NCBI GenBank assembly: GCA_029931535.1
Contig: JAQPZY010001695.1
Coordinates: 2,105,001-2,169,000 of the forward strand
Source: Margaritifera margaritifera
Lineage: Eukaryota > Mollusca > Bivalvia > Unionida > Margaritiferidae
Direction: 5' to 3'
Length of the DNA stretch: 64,000 nt
Shown one piece after another: positions 11,459 through 23,954 of this stretch (position 1 is its first letter; every line of letters starts with the position of its first letter). The notes beneath the pieces were generated by a model that did not search any database, was not told the DNA's origin, and saw only the letters and a program-made list of their open reading frames with translations. A program made the translations under genes and the position numbers.

Positions 11459-12570
11459 ATACAGCGCTCCCTCATTACAAGGCTCTTCATTATAACACAT
11501 TCCCTGTTATAAAGCCCTTCTTTATAACACATTCCCTGTTATAAATCCCTTCTTTATAACACATTCCCTGTTATAAATCCCTTCATTATAACACATTCCA
11601 TGTTATAAGAAATATCATGGATCCCATTTCATTAATTGGTAGCAAAGTTATAAGTACACCTCTCCCTCGATAACTCAAGCACAACAGGGTCCAAAAACAC
11701 AGACTGCAGCATAAGTGAGGGTACAAGTTACAGAGGGACCTCTGAAAATTAAAAAAGGGATGGACATTGATAGTGAGAAGAGAGAGGGGCAGAAATGGGT
11801 TAAATGACTGAATACTTGTTTTATAATCATGTTGGGAATAATTGTCAGTAAATAGTTTTTTCTGATGAAGTTGGTCGTGTTTCTGTATAAGTTACTTTCT
11901 GTGAAACTAAGCTTTTTATGCACCAAGTATGCCTGTCACTTGTCATGTCAGAGATCAAAACACAGTTGGCACTTAATTAGGTTCTTGCAGAACTCTCACA
12001 GGAATCGCTGTGATGGTTGATGGATACTCATGTTTAAATACAAGAGGACTCATTGCTTTTATGATGATTACACTGAAACCTAATTAAAAGATAAAACTGA
12101 AACACGAATTTCACTTGACAAGACTTATTTAATTTTTATTTATTTCTTAAAGTGTTGTCACCAGTAGGCATTACTAACATTTTCATTGAACAATATTTCA
12201 TTATATATTGTTATTTCCAGTGAACTGAGAATTTTTTTTAAAGAAAATTTAACAAAATGTATGACTTCTTATTAAAAGTTGCAAATTTCATTATATTTAT
12301 TCAAATTTCCACCACCGTTTTTGACAATAAAAAGAGCAATATATCGAGGTTTAGTTTACCAATTTGTATTGCAATTTTATTCATGTTCAGCAAACAGTGG
12401 CCTATTTTGGGGCTATTTTTTTATAAGAAAAAATGGGATCCACACCTGCCCCCACATTATAAGCAGGTTTGCGACAAGAGGGAGCGGTATATTATGTACT
12501 TTGTTATAAGGCAGTCTCACTATAAAGCCAATGGCTCCAGTGTACAGTGTTATAATGAGTGAGACCTGTA
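11459..12570. mobile_element. TA-target MITE interrupted by a second element (nested)
   Basis: The outer element starts TACAGCGCTCCCTCATTACA and ends TTATAATGAGTGAGACCTGTA (read in two parts, TA-flanked inverted ends). It matches the uninterrupted element at 15,150-15,342 on both sides. The inner element at 11,657-12,487 splits it at a TA. Its left arm also holds a tandem 36-bp repeat (aacacattccctgttataaa, about 3.5 units, 11,498-11,610). The open frame at 12,257 crosses the junction and is not a gene. Confidence 0.65.
11657..12487 (+). mobile_element. Inner TA-target element (family R), short copy
   Basis: Flanked by TA (11,655-11,656 and 12,488-12,489). Ends are CACCTCTCCCTCGATAACTC and GACAAGAGGGAGCGG, imperfect inverted repeats of the 'cctcgataactc' type seen in pogo-like elements. 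The same element, inverted and about 550 bp longer, lies at 37,886-39,265. Parallel stretches include gggaataattgtca, aaagggatggacat and gggatcca/tacctgcc. No transposase is recognised in this copy. Confidence 0.65.
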
Positions 12571-12602
12571 TCAAGATCAGCCATGTTCCATAAATCCCAT
12601 TT

Positions 12603-12823
12603 GTACCAACGATACTCGCTTGTAAGTCAAGTCCAACTGCAAACTGCACAGACCCAGATCTGCCATCGCATAATGCACCAGCAGATCCTGGTCTATGCAG
12701 TTTGTTAGGAGTAATCAGTAGAACAAACAACATAGACCCTGATCTGCAGGTGCATTTTGTGATGACAGATCAGGGTCTTTGTTGTTTGCAGTTGGTCTCA
12801 ACTTATAAGTGAGTATACCGGTA
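12603..12823 (+). mobile_element. Family A MITE, copy 9 (forward)
   Basis: Starts TACCAACGATACTCGCTTGT and ends AGTGAGTATACCGGTA. Both hairpins and the spacer (gttaggagtaatcagtagaa) are intact. The minus-strand open frames at 12,413 and 12,715 run through it and are repeat-derived. Confidence 0.85.
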
Positions 12824-13337
12824 TACAGTACATATATTGATAAATATATGACTGTAAAGACCAACTGCTTATACAAACCACATTTTGATGGTTGTCTGAT
12901 TGGTCTATATGCACATGTTTGACTGTTGGAGTAGAGTGTAGATGATAACGTCAAGTCAAGAATGTAGTAAAAAAAAAGATTTTTAATTATTGACAGTAGA
13001 CCACTTGAAACAAAAAGAAGGAATTAGATCTAATGAAGATTATTGATAGGTTCCATTCATAGTCTAGACCATTCAGAACATCCCAGACAGCAATGAAATG
13101 ATTGGGCACAGAGTTTTTGGGGCTTGTTTTCAATGTTCTCTGTGAGAAGGTTGTGCCACAAAGAAAAGGTGATATTGTCATGGAGTTAGCAGTTAACTTT
13201 CTATCAGTAACATGGTTACAACATGAATGATATTCTGTAGAACTTGAAAAATGTGAAGTACTACAGGCCTGACATTTTTATTCACATTTTGGATTAAATT
13301 TGTTTGTTGTTACTAACAAGATAATGCTTTTACAGCA
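12824..13337. other. Non-coding, no feature seen
   Basis: No exon or repeat was recognised between the MITE and the 34-bp array. Confidence 0.4.
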
Positions 13338-13442
13338 GGACTGAACAAGTCCTTTGATTGAATTTGGTCATAGGACTGTACAAGTCCTTTGATTGAATTG
13401 GGTCATAGGACTGAGCAAGTCCTTTGATTGAATTGGGTCATA
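13338..13442. repeat. Tandem repeat, about 35 bp x 3
   Basis: Units begin AGGACTG(A/T)(A/G)CAAGTCC at 13,338, 13,372 and 13,407 and continue tttgattgaattgggtcat. The three units are nearly identical, which implies recent duplication. Confidence 0.85.
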
Positions 13443-13539
13443 TGTGAGTGATTTGTGTTTGAGTTATTGAAGTTTTACTGTAATTACACCAGATTTTATT
13501 TCTAACCAAATAGTGTTAATTTATAAATCAGTGTGTAAA

Positions 13540-13953
13540 TACAGTAAAGTTTTGTCTATAAGGAGCCCATAAGGGACCAAAAAATTATGTCCTTTGTGAA
13601 CAGGTCTCCTGTCCCAAAGTCTGTTCTAGGATGCATGATTTCAGGATTCTTGTGGATTTCTCAAAATTTGTGCTGAAAAGTCAACTGAGTGTGTTAAAAT
13701 CATGCATCAAATTTTCTAGCTGTACCTTTATGTCTTCATTAAATTCCTCCTTTATTTAGAAAATTCCCCCTTTCTTTGAAATGGAGGGGGGGGGGGAGAT
13801 ATCCCCTAAATTTTCATTTTTAGAATAGACCCTGCTGTTATATAGAGGTAAAGAAAAATATTCATGAAATTCAGAAAACTAGTTCATAAATTCCATATCT
13901 TATAAACAGGTGTTATTCATATCGAGTTGTCCACTAAGGCATGTTTCATTGTA
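13540..13953. mobile_element. Possible TA-target transposon remnant
   Basis: The left end TACAGTAAAGTTTTGTCTAT and right end TAAGGCATGTTTCATTGTA are weak inverted repeats in the 'tacagt..aa.cttgtctataa' style of pogo or mariner-like MITEs. The inside is unremarkable apart from a G run at 13,785-13,797. Confidence 0.4.
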
Positions 13954-14705
13954 TATAATTCTTCATATACTGCCATGAGGGAGCAGTGAAGTCTGCTATT
14001 TTACACTTAATTTCTGTCCAAGTTCATTCTGTTTTGTTTCAAACAATGGAACAGAACATTCAAAACATGTTAAGTGATCTTTTATCTATTCATTGTATTT
14101 ATTGATCTCTAACAAAATTCATCAAGTTCATTCTGTAAATTGCTGATTTGATAAACTGTAAAATCTCAGTTTTACATTATTACACCCTTTTTTGTACATT
14201 GTTGGAAAGCCATTGTGTATTATCAATGCAAGTGTAATTGCAGGTTTTTTTAAACGATTTTCTTCATATCGTGCAGTGTAACCATAAAAGTTGGTGTACT
14301 ATGGTACTCTCAAATTTCACACTTTTATATGCACTTTTTGCAATGCACAACTTGCACATTTCAGTTTATCCAACTCAAGTCCATCACACTAGTCATGTAC
14401 ATCTGTTGTTGGATTCATTCTACAATTTCATAAGTTTTATTGATTACAAAATGTTAAAATAGAAGTAATCATATAACTGTAACCATCTAAAATATTTTTT
14501 TCTCAACAAAACAGAACTCAATTGTTTGTTCATGTTTGTATTTGCCTTTTACGTATTTTTTTTTAAAAAGGTCCAATATGGCTCACATCCTGGCCATTCT
14601 TTTGCACTAATACAGACTTCTCTGCTTCTGTTTATGAATAAGTTGTTTTTAAGAAAGTAAGTTATATATTGGGCCTCTCTTGCATCAAACTTTTCAAACT
14701 TGAGT
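13954..14705. other. Non-coding, no feature seen
   Basis: AT-rich. The 74-residue frame at 14,238 has no supporting splice or domain signal. Confidence 0.4.
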
Positions 14706-14916
14706 TACCATATATATTTGCTTATAATTGAGTCCAACTGCAAGCAACATAGACCCTGATCTGCCATCACATAATGTGCCAGCAGATCAGGGTCTGTGTT
14801 TTTTCTTCTGCTGATTACTCCTAACAAACTGCAGATCTGCCAGTGTATTATGCAATGAGAGATCTGGGTCTGTGCAGTTTGCAGTTGGACTCGACTTATA
14901 AGTGAGTATAGATGGT
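14706..14916 (-). mobile_element. Family A MITE, copy 10 (reverse)
   Basis: Starts TACCATATATATTTGCTTAT and ends AGTGAGTATAGATGGTA. Hairpin B, the reverse spacer (ttctgctgattactcctaac) and a slightly shortened hairpin A are present. Confidence 0.85.
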
Positions 14917-15149
14917 ACTCCTCAGCTCATTCAAGCAGTCTTTTATACAGCCATGTTCCAGGATAATTTCTTATGTTGCAACTTCGAATGACCACATGTT
15001 CACTGTTTTTAAATGTTTAATTATGTTAAATGCAACGTATCCATCAGTAATTACAAATACATGTAATGATGTTCCAGAATTTGAGCAGAGTTTGGTTTCA
15101 CTGTTAAGACATTTGGTGCAACTTCAGCCAAAGCCAACCAAAAAATTTC

Positions 15150-15342
15150 TACCATGCTCCCTCACTAAAGGACCCTTTATTATAACACTGTTCCATTTAT
15201 AAAGCAGGTATGGTCATGGGTTCCATTTTATTATGTAGTATTGAAATTACATGTATAATTTACTACATTATAAGGTTGTCTCACTATAAGGCAGTATAAT
15301 CCATAGCTCCCATGGATAGCATTATAATGAGGGAGTACCGTA
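15150..15342. mobile_element. TA-target MITE, uninterrupted copy of the outer element at 11,459
   Basis: The left end TACCATGCTCCCTCACTAAA and right end ATTATAATGAGGGAGTACCG, then TA, form TIRs of about 15 bp. The interior (cattataaggttgtctcactataaggc) matches the flanks of the nested copy at 11,459-12,570 and confirms that copy was split. Confidence 0.6.
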
Positions 15343-15715
15343 CATCTTTGATTATAGTAAACAGAATAGGGTTTTTTGTCTCACATGTGCACTGCAAAAT
15401 ACAAGTATCACAGTTGTTTTCCAATTGTTACCAGCATCATCAACAATGCTAAGAAATGTCCATTTCTTTTAAATAGCCATAAAGCTTCAACATCACCTGG
15501 AATTTTTGAATATAGTAACATATGCCACAAGTTTTGAAGCCAGGTATACTAGGACTCCCATCTTGCCAGCAGTAGTAGAAAGCTAGGTCTTTACAATGGT
15601 GTTCATTGGAGAGAGTCACAGCATTCCATGGAATCGGTGTCAATTTAAATCCAGTGCTTGAATATTAATCATTGTGCTTAAGATCTTGTCCTAAATTATA
15701 GTCCATTTAAGCATG
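15343..15715. other. Non-coding, no feature seen
   Basis: A minus-strand 64-residue frame (15,449-15,643) is present but has no recognisable domain or splice pair. Confidence 0.35.
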
Positions 15716-15865
15716 ATCTAATACAGTGGTTCCCAAACCCTTGGTTGCAACCCAAATGAGGGTCGTGATGGTCCTCGCGACCCTATACTGGTACTGCATT
15801 TTGGGTTGCAAAAGATGGTATTTAGGGTTGTGATAAAAAAAAGTTTGGGAACCACTGGTCTAATA
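15716..15865. mobile_element. hAT-type MITE with 8-bp target duplication
   Basis: The element spans 15,724-15,857 (134 bp) with perfect terminal repeats CAGTGGTTCCCAAAC and GTTTGGGAACCACTG. It is flanked by ATCTAATA (15,716-15,723) and GTCTAATA (15,858-15,865), an 8-bp duplication with one mismatch. CAGTGGTT ends with 8-bp duplications are diagnostic of hAT elements of Charlie type. No coding capacity. Confidence 0.9.
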
Positions 15866-16323
15866 GGTATACCCTTCTGGTTTTCTAAAAAAATATTTCA
15901 CCAAATTAAAAATGATAACTGCAAACATTGGCAGCATGAGAGCTCAGTTATTTTGAGCAAGTAAATGAATGTCCATTTCAGTTATAAGTACAAATCATTA
16001 TGGATAATTTTCTTTAAGGTATTGTGAGTATGACTCATTAAATTCTCCTTTGGAAAAAATGTTCATTTGTATAGGGGGTAAAAGTATAACATTGTACCAG
16101 TTTTACCCAGAATGTCTTTCAAAATATTGCCTGCAATGACTTGCAAGAGTGGCCAATTGGTACAGAAATTTCCATGTCTGCCATCATCTGCTATAAATTA
16201 TACTTCTAACTGAAATTGACTTCCATTTACCTGCTAAAAAAACTGAGCTTTCATGTTGTCAAGGTTTGTAGTTATCATTTTTAATTTAGCAAAGTATTTT
16301 TGCAGATAATTAGAAGTGTATAC
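15866..16323. other. Non-coding, no feature seen
   Basis: No exon or repeat was recognised. Confidence 0.4.
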
Positions 16324-16545
16324 CTACTGTCTATACTCGCTTATAAGTCGGAAACAACTGCAAACAACATAGACTCTAATCTGCCATCGCTTAATGCACT
16401 GGCAGATCAGAGTCCATTTTGTTTGTTCTACTGATTACTTCTAACAAACTGCATAGACCCAGATCTGCCAGCACATTATGCAATGGCAGATCTGGGTCTC
16501 TGCTGTTTGAAGTTGAACTCGACTTATAAGTGAGTACACACAGTA
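16321..16545 (-). mobile_element. Family A MITE, copy 11 (reverse)
   Basis: Starts TACCTACTGTCTATACTCGC and ends GTGAGTACACACAGTA. Hairpin B, the reverse spacer (ttctactgattacttctaac) and hairpin A are recognisable. Confidence 0.85.
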
Positions 16546-16773
16546 TTAGACTGCTGAAATGGACTTTAATTTGTTTGAGTGACTTTCCCGTCAGTTTTCA
16601 CATTATACCATATTCAACACCACAAAGCTTCTAACATATTAGAAAGTACTGTAAGCAAACATTTTCAAGCATGGTAAATGTATCGTAAGCACTGATTTTA
16701 TACTAGTGATCAGAATTTTTTAACATTTACAAGATGTTACAACACTTTTAGAAACCAATTTCAAATTATGACT

Positions 16774-16995
16774 TACCGACTATACTCGCATATAATCCGA
16801 GTCCAAATGCAAACAACATATATCCTGATTTGCTGTCACAAAAATGCACCGGCAGATCAGGGTCTATGTTGTTTGTTCTACTGATTAGTCTCTACAAACT
16901 GCATAGACCCAGATCTCCCGGCGCATTATGCACCAGCAGATCTGGTTCTATGCAGTTTGCAGTTGGTATAGAATTATACGCGAGTATATACGGTA
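16774..16995 (-). mobile_element. Family A MITE, copy 12 (reverse)
   Basis: TIRs are TACCGACTATACTCGCATAT and ACGCGAGTATATACGGTA. The reverse spacer is ttctactgattagtctctac. It lies only about 230 bp from copy 11, in the same orientation. The open frame at 16,830 is contained in the element plus flank. Confidence 0.88.
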
Positions 16996-17370
16996 TGCAT
17001 TTAGCAAGACTGAATGGTAAAGCACTCATATTCATTTTTAACCAATATTTTCAAACAGTATCATTTTGTTGCAAAATTTGAATTTTTTATTAAGATGTGT
17101 TCACTTCGATTTTTAATTTCCATGTTCATTTGATTTTCTCACTGTTGTTAAAATTGCACAAAAATGCAACATGAAAACTGGACCTCCTGCAAGACTGTTT
17201 TATTTTTTTGTTGATTATGTCACTTTTTTAACCAATAATAAGCACAATTTGTATCATAACAGTTTAATGTAGGACCAAATAATTGATCAGATGTACAGTT
17301 TTTTGTACAATGTACCAGACGCAAGGAGAAGACCTTAATTTCTGATGCTTTCATGCTTTCCTAATCATAG

Positions 17371-17591
17371 TACCATATACACTTGCTTATAAGTCTGGTC
17401 CAACTGCAAACTGCATGGACCCATATCTGCCATTGCATAATGTGCCAGCAGATCCATGTCTCTGCAGTTTGTTAGGAGTAATCAGTAGAACAAACAACTT
17501 AGACCCTGATCTGCTGGTACATTATGCAATGGCAGATCAGGGTCTATGTTGTTTGCAGTTGTACCCAATGTATAAGTGAGTATAGATGGTA
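17371..17591 (+). mobile_element. Family A MITE, copy 13 (forward)
   Basis: 221 bp. Starts TACCATATACACTTGCTTAT and ends AGTGAGTATAGATGGTA, with both hairpins and the canonical spacer gttaggagtaatcagtagaa. Confidence 0.88.
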
Positions 17592-18417
<826 letters not shown>

Positions 18418-18850
18418 CCATACAGAAGTTGGCTTTGAAAGAAAGAAAAAAATCTAGAATTATGACCAGCAGGTATATGCTCTGTTATGTATTAAAAAAA
18501 CACCAACATATCCATGAATTGTTTTTTTTTTTTTAGATATTTGTTCTTGTTTCAGATTTTCAAACCATTCTTAACTTCTTCCTTTCTTCTCTGTAGATTT
18601 AATCAATTATTTTAAAATTTTCAAGAGTATTGATTGTTAATTAAACACAGTACATTTAATAGCCACAACTGGTTGTATTTCTACAATATTTATGTCTAGT
18701 TATATTTAAGTCATTTTATCAATGGCTTATGAAGGAACAAGCTTTCATATGTAATGTTTCAAATGTAGGAATGCATATAAACATACATTTGTATTCACGT
18801 TCTGCACCAACTGAAATCAAAGTTTCACGACATCGTAGAATGAAATTATT

Positions 18851-19074
18851 GTATGCAGTTTATTCTCACTTGTAAGTTGGGTCCAACTGCAAACTGCACA
18901 GACCCAGATCTGCCGTCACATAATGTACCAGCAAATCTGGGTCAATACAGTTTGTTAGGAGTAATCAGTAGAACAAAAAACAGAGATCCTGATTTGCCAG
19001 CGCAATATGTGATGGCAGATCAGGGTCTATGTTGTTTACAATTGGACTTGACTTATAAGAGAGTTTATATGGTA
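18851..19074 (+). mobile_element. Family A MITE, copy 14 (forward)
   Basis: The left TIR has decayed (gtttattctcacttgtaag) but the right end AGAGTTTATATGGTA is clear. Hairpins A and B and the spacer gttaggagtaatcagtagaa are present. Open frames run through it on both strands. Confidence 0.82.
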
Positions 19075-19714
19075 TTACATCACTAAACCAGCCCATTAGT
19101 TTTACTAGTAGATCTTTAAAATCAAACCACACATTTTGTTGTACCTCCTTTTTTTCCATTCTCTTTTAGTGAATACTTGTATGTTGACTGACATCTGAGC
19201 AAGAAAATTTTTATTTGGAAAGAAAAGTAAATCCTTTGACAGATGTTCAGAGATAAGCCAAAATTATAAGTGTACCCTTTGGTAAAGAATTTTTCTTCAA
19301 CTACCCAACTCCTTTATAATGTTCATGCAAAATATTTTTTTTTTTTTTTTTTTTTTAGCTTTAGCATCAGAGGTAGAAACACTTGATGGCATTTGTTGGA
19401 ACAGCATAATTTCTCTAGTATAATTAATTTTACAGTTATTTTATCTGGACCAAAATCACTAAACCCATTGCAGTTTCATGTAATGCATGTACCGGTAACT
19501 GCATTTCTTGTATACTTTTAGATCAGCTGCTTTTCTTTTATGATATGTGTTAATATTGTGGCATGACTTAAGCCAAAAATCTTTGCCAGACCATTGAGGG
19601 CTAAGATAAGTCAAAGGTCCAGATAATTGCAGATTCAGAGAGGTATATTTGTGTAATTTAATTCCCATTTGTCCTGAAGAATGTATTACCTTTATCTGTA
19701 GATGATGGTTTTAG
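19075..19714. other. Non-coding, no feature seen
   Basis: Contains a poly-T run at about 19,338-19,357. A minus 69-residue frame at 19,459 is unsupported. Confidence 0.4.
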
Positions 19715-19935
19715 TACTGTATAGACTCACTTATAAATCAAGTCCAGCTGCAAACTACATAGATCCAGATATGCCATTGCATAATGCACTGGCAAATCTG
19801 GGTCTGTGTAGTTTGCTGGGATTAATCAGTAGAACAAACAACATAGACTCTGACCTACTGGTGCATTATGTGATGGCAGAACAGGGTCTATATTGTTTGC
19901 AGTTGGAGTAGAAATATAAGCGAGTATATACGGTA
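19715..19935 (+). mobile_element. Family A MITE, copy 15 (forward)
   Basis: Starts TACTGTATAGACTCACTTAT and ends AGCGAGTATATACGGTA. Both hairpins are present, and the spacer is diverged (tgggattaatcagtagaac). Confidence 0.85.
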
Positions 19936-21025
19936 CCTTTAGCTCAAGTACTGTATGACCATGTACATTTTCTAATCATTTTAATCCCCTTGTGACATAA
20001 GAGTGATATTGAGTGCAATTTTATTACAATTTTCTTGTGGTCAAATAAAGAAATCCATTACATGTATTGATGCATACCATTTGTTATTGTATAGCCAATA
20101 AAATATCTAAAAGTATATTCATTCTGTTGTCTGTCATCACTGGAAAGATGAAAGAAGAATATATTATATTTTTACATAAGCAGGCCAATTTTTTTTTTTT
20201 ACGTGTGTATTTTTGTGATGTCAGTCATACACCAAAATCGGAACTGCACATGCTATTTGAGTACAGGATGTTTTTCATGTTTAAAAAACTCCGTTTTATA
20301 AATATTTGGTACATAATTTATATACCTAGTACATGTAATTGGTCATGTCAGAATAAAAACAATCAGACACATTTTGCTGTGTGGAAACGTTTGCAATACC
20401 CGTCGGAAAATTCTTGAAACCCTCCGACTCAAACTCTTACCTCGTACTCCAACAAACATTTTGCATGTATCCAACTTTTGTAATATTCTTTAAGACCTAT
20501 TTTGCAGGATGATCATCATGTAATATATCATTGCACATTTTTAAGTAGAATGAAAGTTATTTAGTAAACCATGATTAAAATATGTAAGTAATGCAAGAGT
20601 ATCATAAGACATAAATGCTGAAGACATTAAATTTGTAGAAAGCAGTGACTAATATACGATTATGGTAGGAATGCTTATTGGAAATAATTATAAAACTAAA
20701 TTTGATAATAACGTAGGACACAAACTGTTTTGTCAACAAGTTTCACGAATTTTGTGACAAATCACAAGATTGAGAATCCAGTTATCATAACTGCAAAGAC
20801 TTTGCAGTTTGTTACTGATGACTTTATATGAATTTGCCTTGTATTTTGCCTCAGTGTGGCATACTGTAAAATGTTGAAACTCTATGGCCAATATTAATGT
20901 TATTTTGACTTGATAGTGCTTAAATCCGCGGTGACAAATTTGAGTGGTTTTCACAAATGGGCATATTGCCGGGATTTATTTTGCCACTAACATGGCTAAA
21001 GAGTATTTAGTGTATATGTTCATAT
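19936..21025. other. Non-coding, no feature seen
   Basis: AT-rich. A 116-residue plus frame (20,067-20,417) has no domain, codon or splice feature that would make me call it a gene. Confidence 0.4.
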
Positions 21026-21085
21026 TACCGTTAGTATTCGCTTATAACTCTGGTCCAACTGCAAACAACATAGACCCAGATTTAA
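21026..21085 (-). mobile_element. Family A MITE, truncated last copy
   Basis: A TIR (TACCGTTAGTATTCGCTTAT) is followed by ggtccaactgcaaacaacat and agacccagattt, after which similarity ends. The left 60 bp are kept and the rest is lost. I found no family A copy to the right of this point. Confidence 0.7.
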
Positions 21086-21169
21086 ACTGCATATACGCTA
21101 AAATGAAGTCAGATAATAGGCTCAGTTCAATACTAGAAGCTAAATATATAAGCTCAAATAGATATTTAG

Positions 21170-21262
21170 AATCCTACACTGAGCTGATGACACTGTTTAG
21201 AATCCTACACTGATCTGATGACTGTTTAGAATTCTACACTGATCTGATGACATTGTTTAGTA
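21170..21262. repeat. Tandem repeat, about 33 bp x 3
   Basis: Units contain gaatcctacactgatctgat followed by ga(cact/ct/cattg)tgttta, with small length differences. Confidence 0.75.
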
Positions 21263-22923
21263 ACATGGGCGAGTAAGTTTTTATCAAGAGGGAACTCGGA
21301 TTACAGCCTAAATGTAAACAGATAATCTCAGTCAAGAACAACGCGGTTGCACGAGTTACTCGTGCACTATGTAGAAACTTAATCGGTCTGAGCCCTATCT
21401 ACACGTACATCTTAAAATCGCTGCATAATGCAAGGTTAAAATATTTGTGGGCCATTGTATCTTTTGTTGGTATAAACATCAACATTCTTTCGGAACCCGT
21501 TTGTGCGATTAGATATGTCAATACCTTTACGTAGATTAAACAGTGTTTGAATTATGAGGAAAAAGAATGCTTCTACAATTGACAAGAACAAATGCAACAT
21601 ATCTTAGAATCTTCCGTTATGAATGATATTTACATTGCAATTCATGAATAATGAACATTGTTCACCTTTGATCCCCATGAATAAATGATGAGTGGTTCTA
21701 ACGCGATTTATGGAATTAACGCAGGGCGATCGCAAAAATGGCACAAAAAATCCAGTAAAACTTTTCTTAAAATTCCACAAAAATCCACAATCCAAAAACG
21801 CCAAAACTTCGCTGCGCACAAAGTCCATATTTTTCAAGAGCTGGAGCGCTTGCGAGTTCATCTTCTCGCAAAGCATTTTACTTTACATGCAACCTACATG
21901 TATTTTAATATCACAATCTACATGTAATTCGTGTCTAACCATCAATATTTTGTTACGACCCTATGGTATGAAAAAACGTAACAAAAAGAAAGTGAAACCA
22001 ACAATGTTTGTAAAAATCAACAAACAATTTATTTCTAAATAATTAATGTGAAAATCAAAATACACTTACAGCATCGTGTATTAAAATCCAAATAATCCAA
22101 TAATTATTAGTGTCCTAATCACAAGTCCTGTATATATAGAAACTATAAAATGTTCCAAATGAATGAATATTCCAAGTTAATGAATGTTCCAAATGAATCT
22201 TCGTAATGAACGATTGTTCCGAATAAAAGATTGTTCCGAATGAATGAGCCTGTAATGTTCCGATGTACCAACGATAATGTAATCCATATCATCTTTAAGA
22301 ATGTTCACAGGCATCAAAAAAAGTCCTAAATATAACTCCAAATGTTAGTGAGTACTCCAGGTAGCTCTGATGAATGGTCCAATAAAAAATTCCTTTCGAA
22401 TTATTTATACAGCATACAGCATAACAGGGTTACAAGATTCCACCACGGCTATTATTTCAAACATCTGATGATTCCAGCTGATCGTAAAAGCAGATCTTTT
22501 CAACTCAAGATTTAAAACGGAATGAATATAATTCGCACATTTCACAACAGGAAACGGTTCATATTACGACCCAGAATGCAATACTAAATGCGTCTATTTA
22601 GTGGAAAAGTACTCGAAGTACGGTAAACAGCTCTGACCTTGAACAAAAGGTCAGTAAACATGTTGTTTATTTGACCAAAGTACAACTTAACCAATCTTAA
22701 ATGTGACTCACTATTTGACACAATTTTAAAGTACAGTCATAGGCCAAAAGTTTAGGCACATTATAGATACCATATACATAATTCCGTAACAATTTGAAAA
22801 TCTCGTATTAATTGTCCGAAAGCGCTTATAAAATTGCACAGAATTTCCACACATTTGAAAATGCCTTGTAAAATATGCAAAATTGCTTAATCCGCCTCAA
22901 ATCCGTAAACTGTGAGAAATGCT
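21263..22923. other. Non-coding; partial MITE end and degenerate repeats
   Basis: At 22,140-22,280 there are irregular repeats of tgttccaaatgaatg. At 22,732 TACAGTCATAGGCCAAAAGT resembles a Tc1-type transposon end, but no partner end was found. Overlapping frames at 21,604-22,042 have no support. Confidence 0.4.
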
Positions 22924-23292
22924 ATGAGGCGCCGTAGCGGACAAAAGTTGGTCCAATGAGAAAGTAGCATTTGAACTTTCAATGTTGTATGTTGAGAATT
23001 CTAAATGCACATGTTGAATCAAATTGTTTGTGTTGAAAGTTCAATTTTATATGATGAGTTTTTAGATTTCATCTGTTAAATTACACAGCGTTGGTTGAAA
23101 CTTCAATTTCCTATGTCGAGTTTTTACATTTTATTTGTTGAATTGCACAGCGGTGGTTGGAATTTTAACGTTGTATGTCAAGAATTCCAATTTAACATGA
23201 TGAATGAAATTGATTGTGCTGAAAGTTCCATTTTTTATGTAGAGTTTTAGATTGTATCTGTTGAATTACACAGCGGTGGTTTAACGTTTTAT
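22924..23292 (+). repeat. Higher-order satellite element (62-bp monomers, B-A-A order), plus copy
   Basis: A shared leader at 22,924-22,969 (gaggcgccgtagcggacaaa, then agttggtccaatgagaaagt) is followed by about five monomers of about 62 bp. Type A ends ttacacagcggtggtt; type B contains gttgtatgt.gagaattc and gaatcaaattg. The order is B-A-A-B-A. The same leader and monomers occur inverted at 46,261-46,836. Tandem cores with conserved flanks recall bivalve Helitron-like elements of the 'pearl' kind, which is inference. Confidence 0.75.
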
Positions 23293-23299
23293 TGTGCTC

Positions 23300-23580
23300 G
23301 TCAGAATCGCTATTTTTATATGCTGGAATGATATATGGGTGTTAAAAGTTACGTTACACGATGAGAATGTTCATTTTAACAATTCAAAATAATATCAAGT
23401 ATTAGGATGTATCATTTATGTATTCAACTGCAGTTTATGCATTTACAGTTTGAAAGTTATCATTCACTGGTCGAGTATTACTATGAATTTCATCGCTAGA
23501 GGTCGCTCTCGTGAACGGACCGCGTTATTTTTAAATATAGAAGCTTCCCGTTGATTGTTGATAATGGTGACTGTAATAAT
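23300..23580 (+). promoter_or_regulatory. Possible promoter region of the exon at 23,581
   Basis: The 60 bp before the exon are locally CpG-rich (tcgctctcgtgaacggaccg), with a TATA-like stretch ttttaaatatag at 23,529-23,540. Position and composition suggest a core promoter, but no conserved motif proves it. Confidence 0.25.
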
Positions 23581-23806
23581 ATGAGATATCTCCAAATATT
23601 AGTTATCTTACTACTCTTTATTGAAGAAACTGTAACAACTGAGCTGCAGGACTACACTTTAAGCATATATCATGATGTACAACTGTTACAAGATTGTGCT
23701 GAGGATGATTTAAATATCTTGGAGTTCCTGGAACGAAGATTCGAGGACCGACCATGGAAGGTTGATTGTAATCATCGTTGGAATATTGCACGAGAGCAAC
23801 ACCCAG
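23581..23806 (+). CDS. Possible first coding exon of a secreted protein
   Basis: ATG at 23,581 opens 75 codons that end at a CAG|GTTATT donor (23,806|23,807). The N-terminus, MRYLQILVILLLFIEETVTT, is a plausible signal peptide: a basic start, an LVILLLFI core, then small polar residues. The mature part is acidic, with two cysteines about 30 residues apart, and reads like real protein. It has no family I recognise. An ATT microsatellite begins at the donor, so reading through gives a run of Tyr that is probably intronic. No following exon was identified, so the rest of the gene is unknown. A non-coding chance frame is the alternative. Confidence 0.4.
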
Positions 23807-23837
23807 GTTATTATTATTATTATTATTATTATTATAA
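23807..23837. repeat. (TTA)n microsatellite at a splice donor
   Basis: About ten TTA units begin directly at the putative donor of the exon ending at 23,806. Confidence 0.9.
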
Positions 23838-23954
23838 ATTAGGTGTCGTACATGTACATGTATTTACAATTGTGAGAAGGTGGATATGAACAACACTGAT
23901 ACGCGATTCTTCATCGGATAATGATTGAGATGATAATTATCGATCCCTTCTCAG

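Noticed and set aside
12257..12562. 101-residue plus open frame, similar to a 120-residue minus frame at 37.7-38.0 kb
   Set aside because: The similarity reflects two copies of the non-coding family R element and its outer MITE, and the frames cross element ends.
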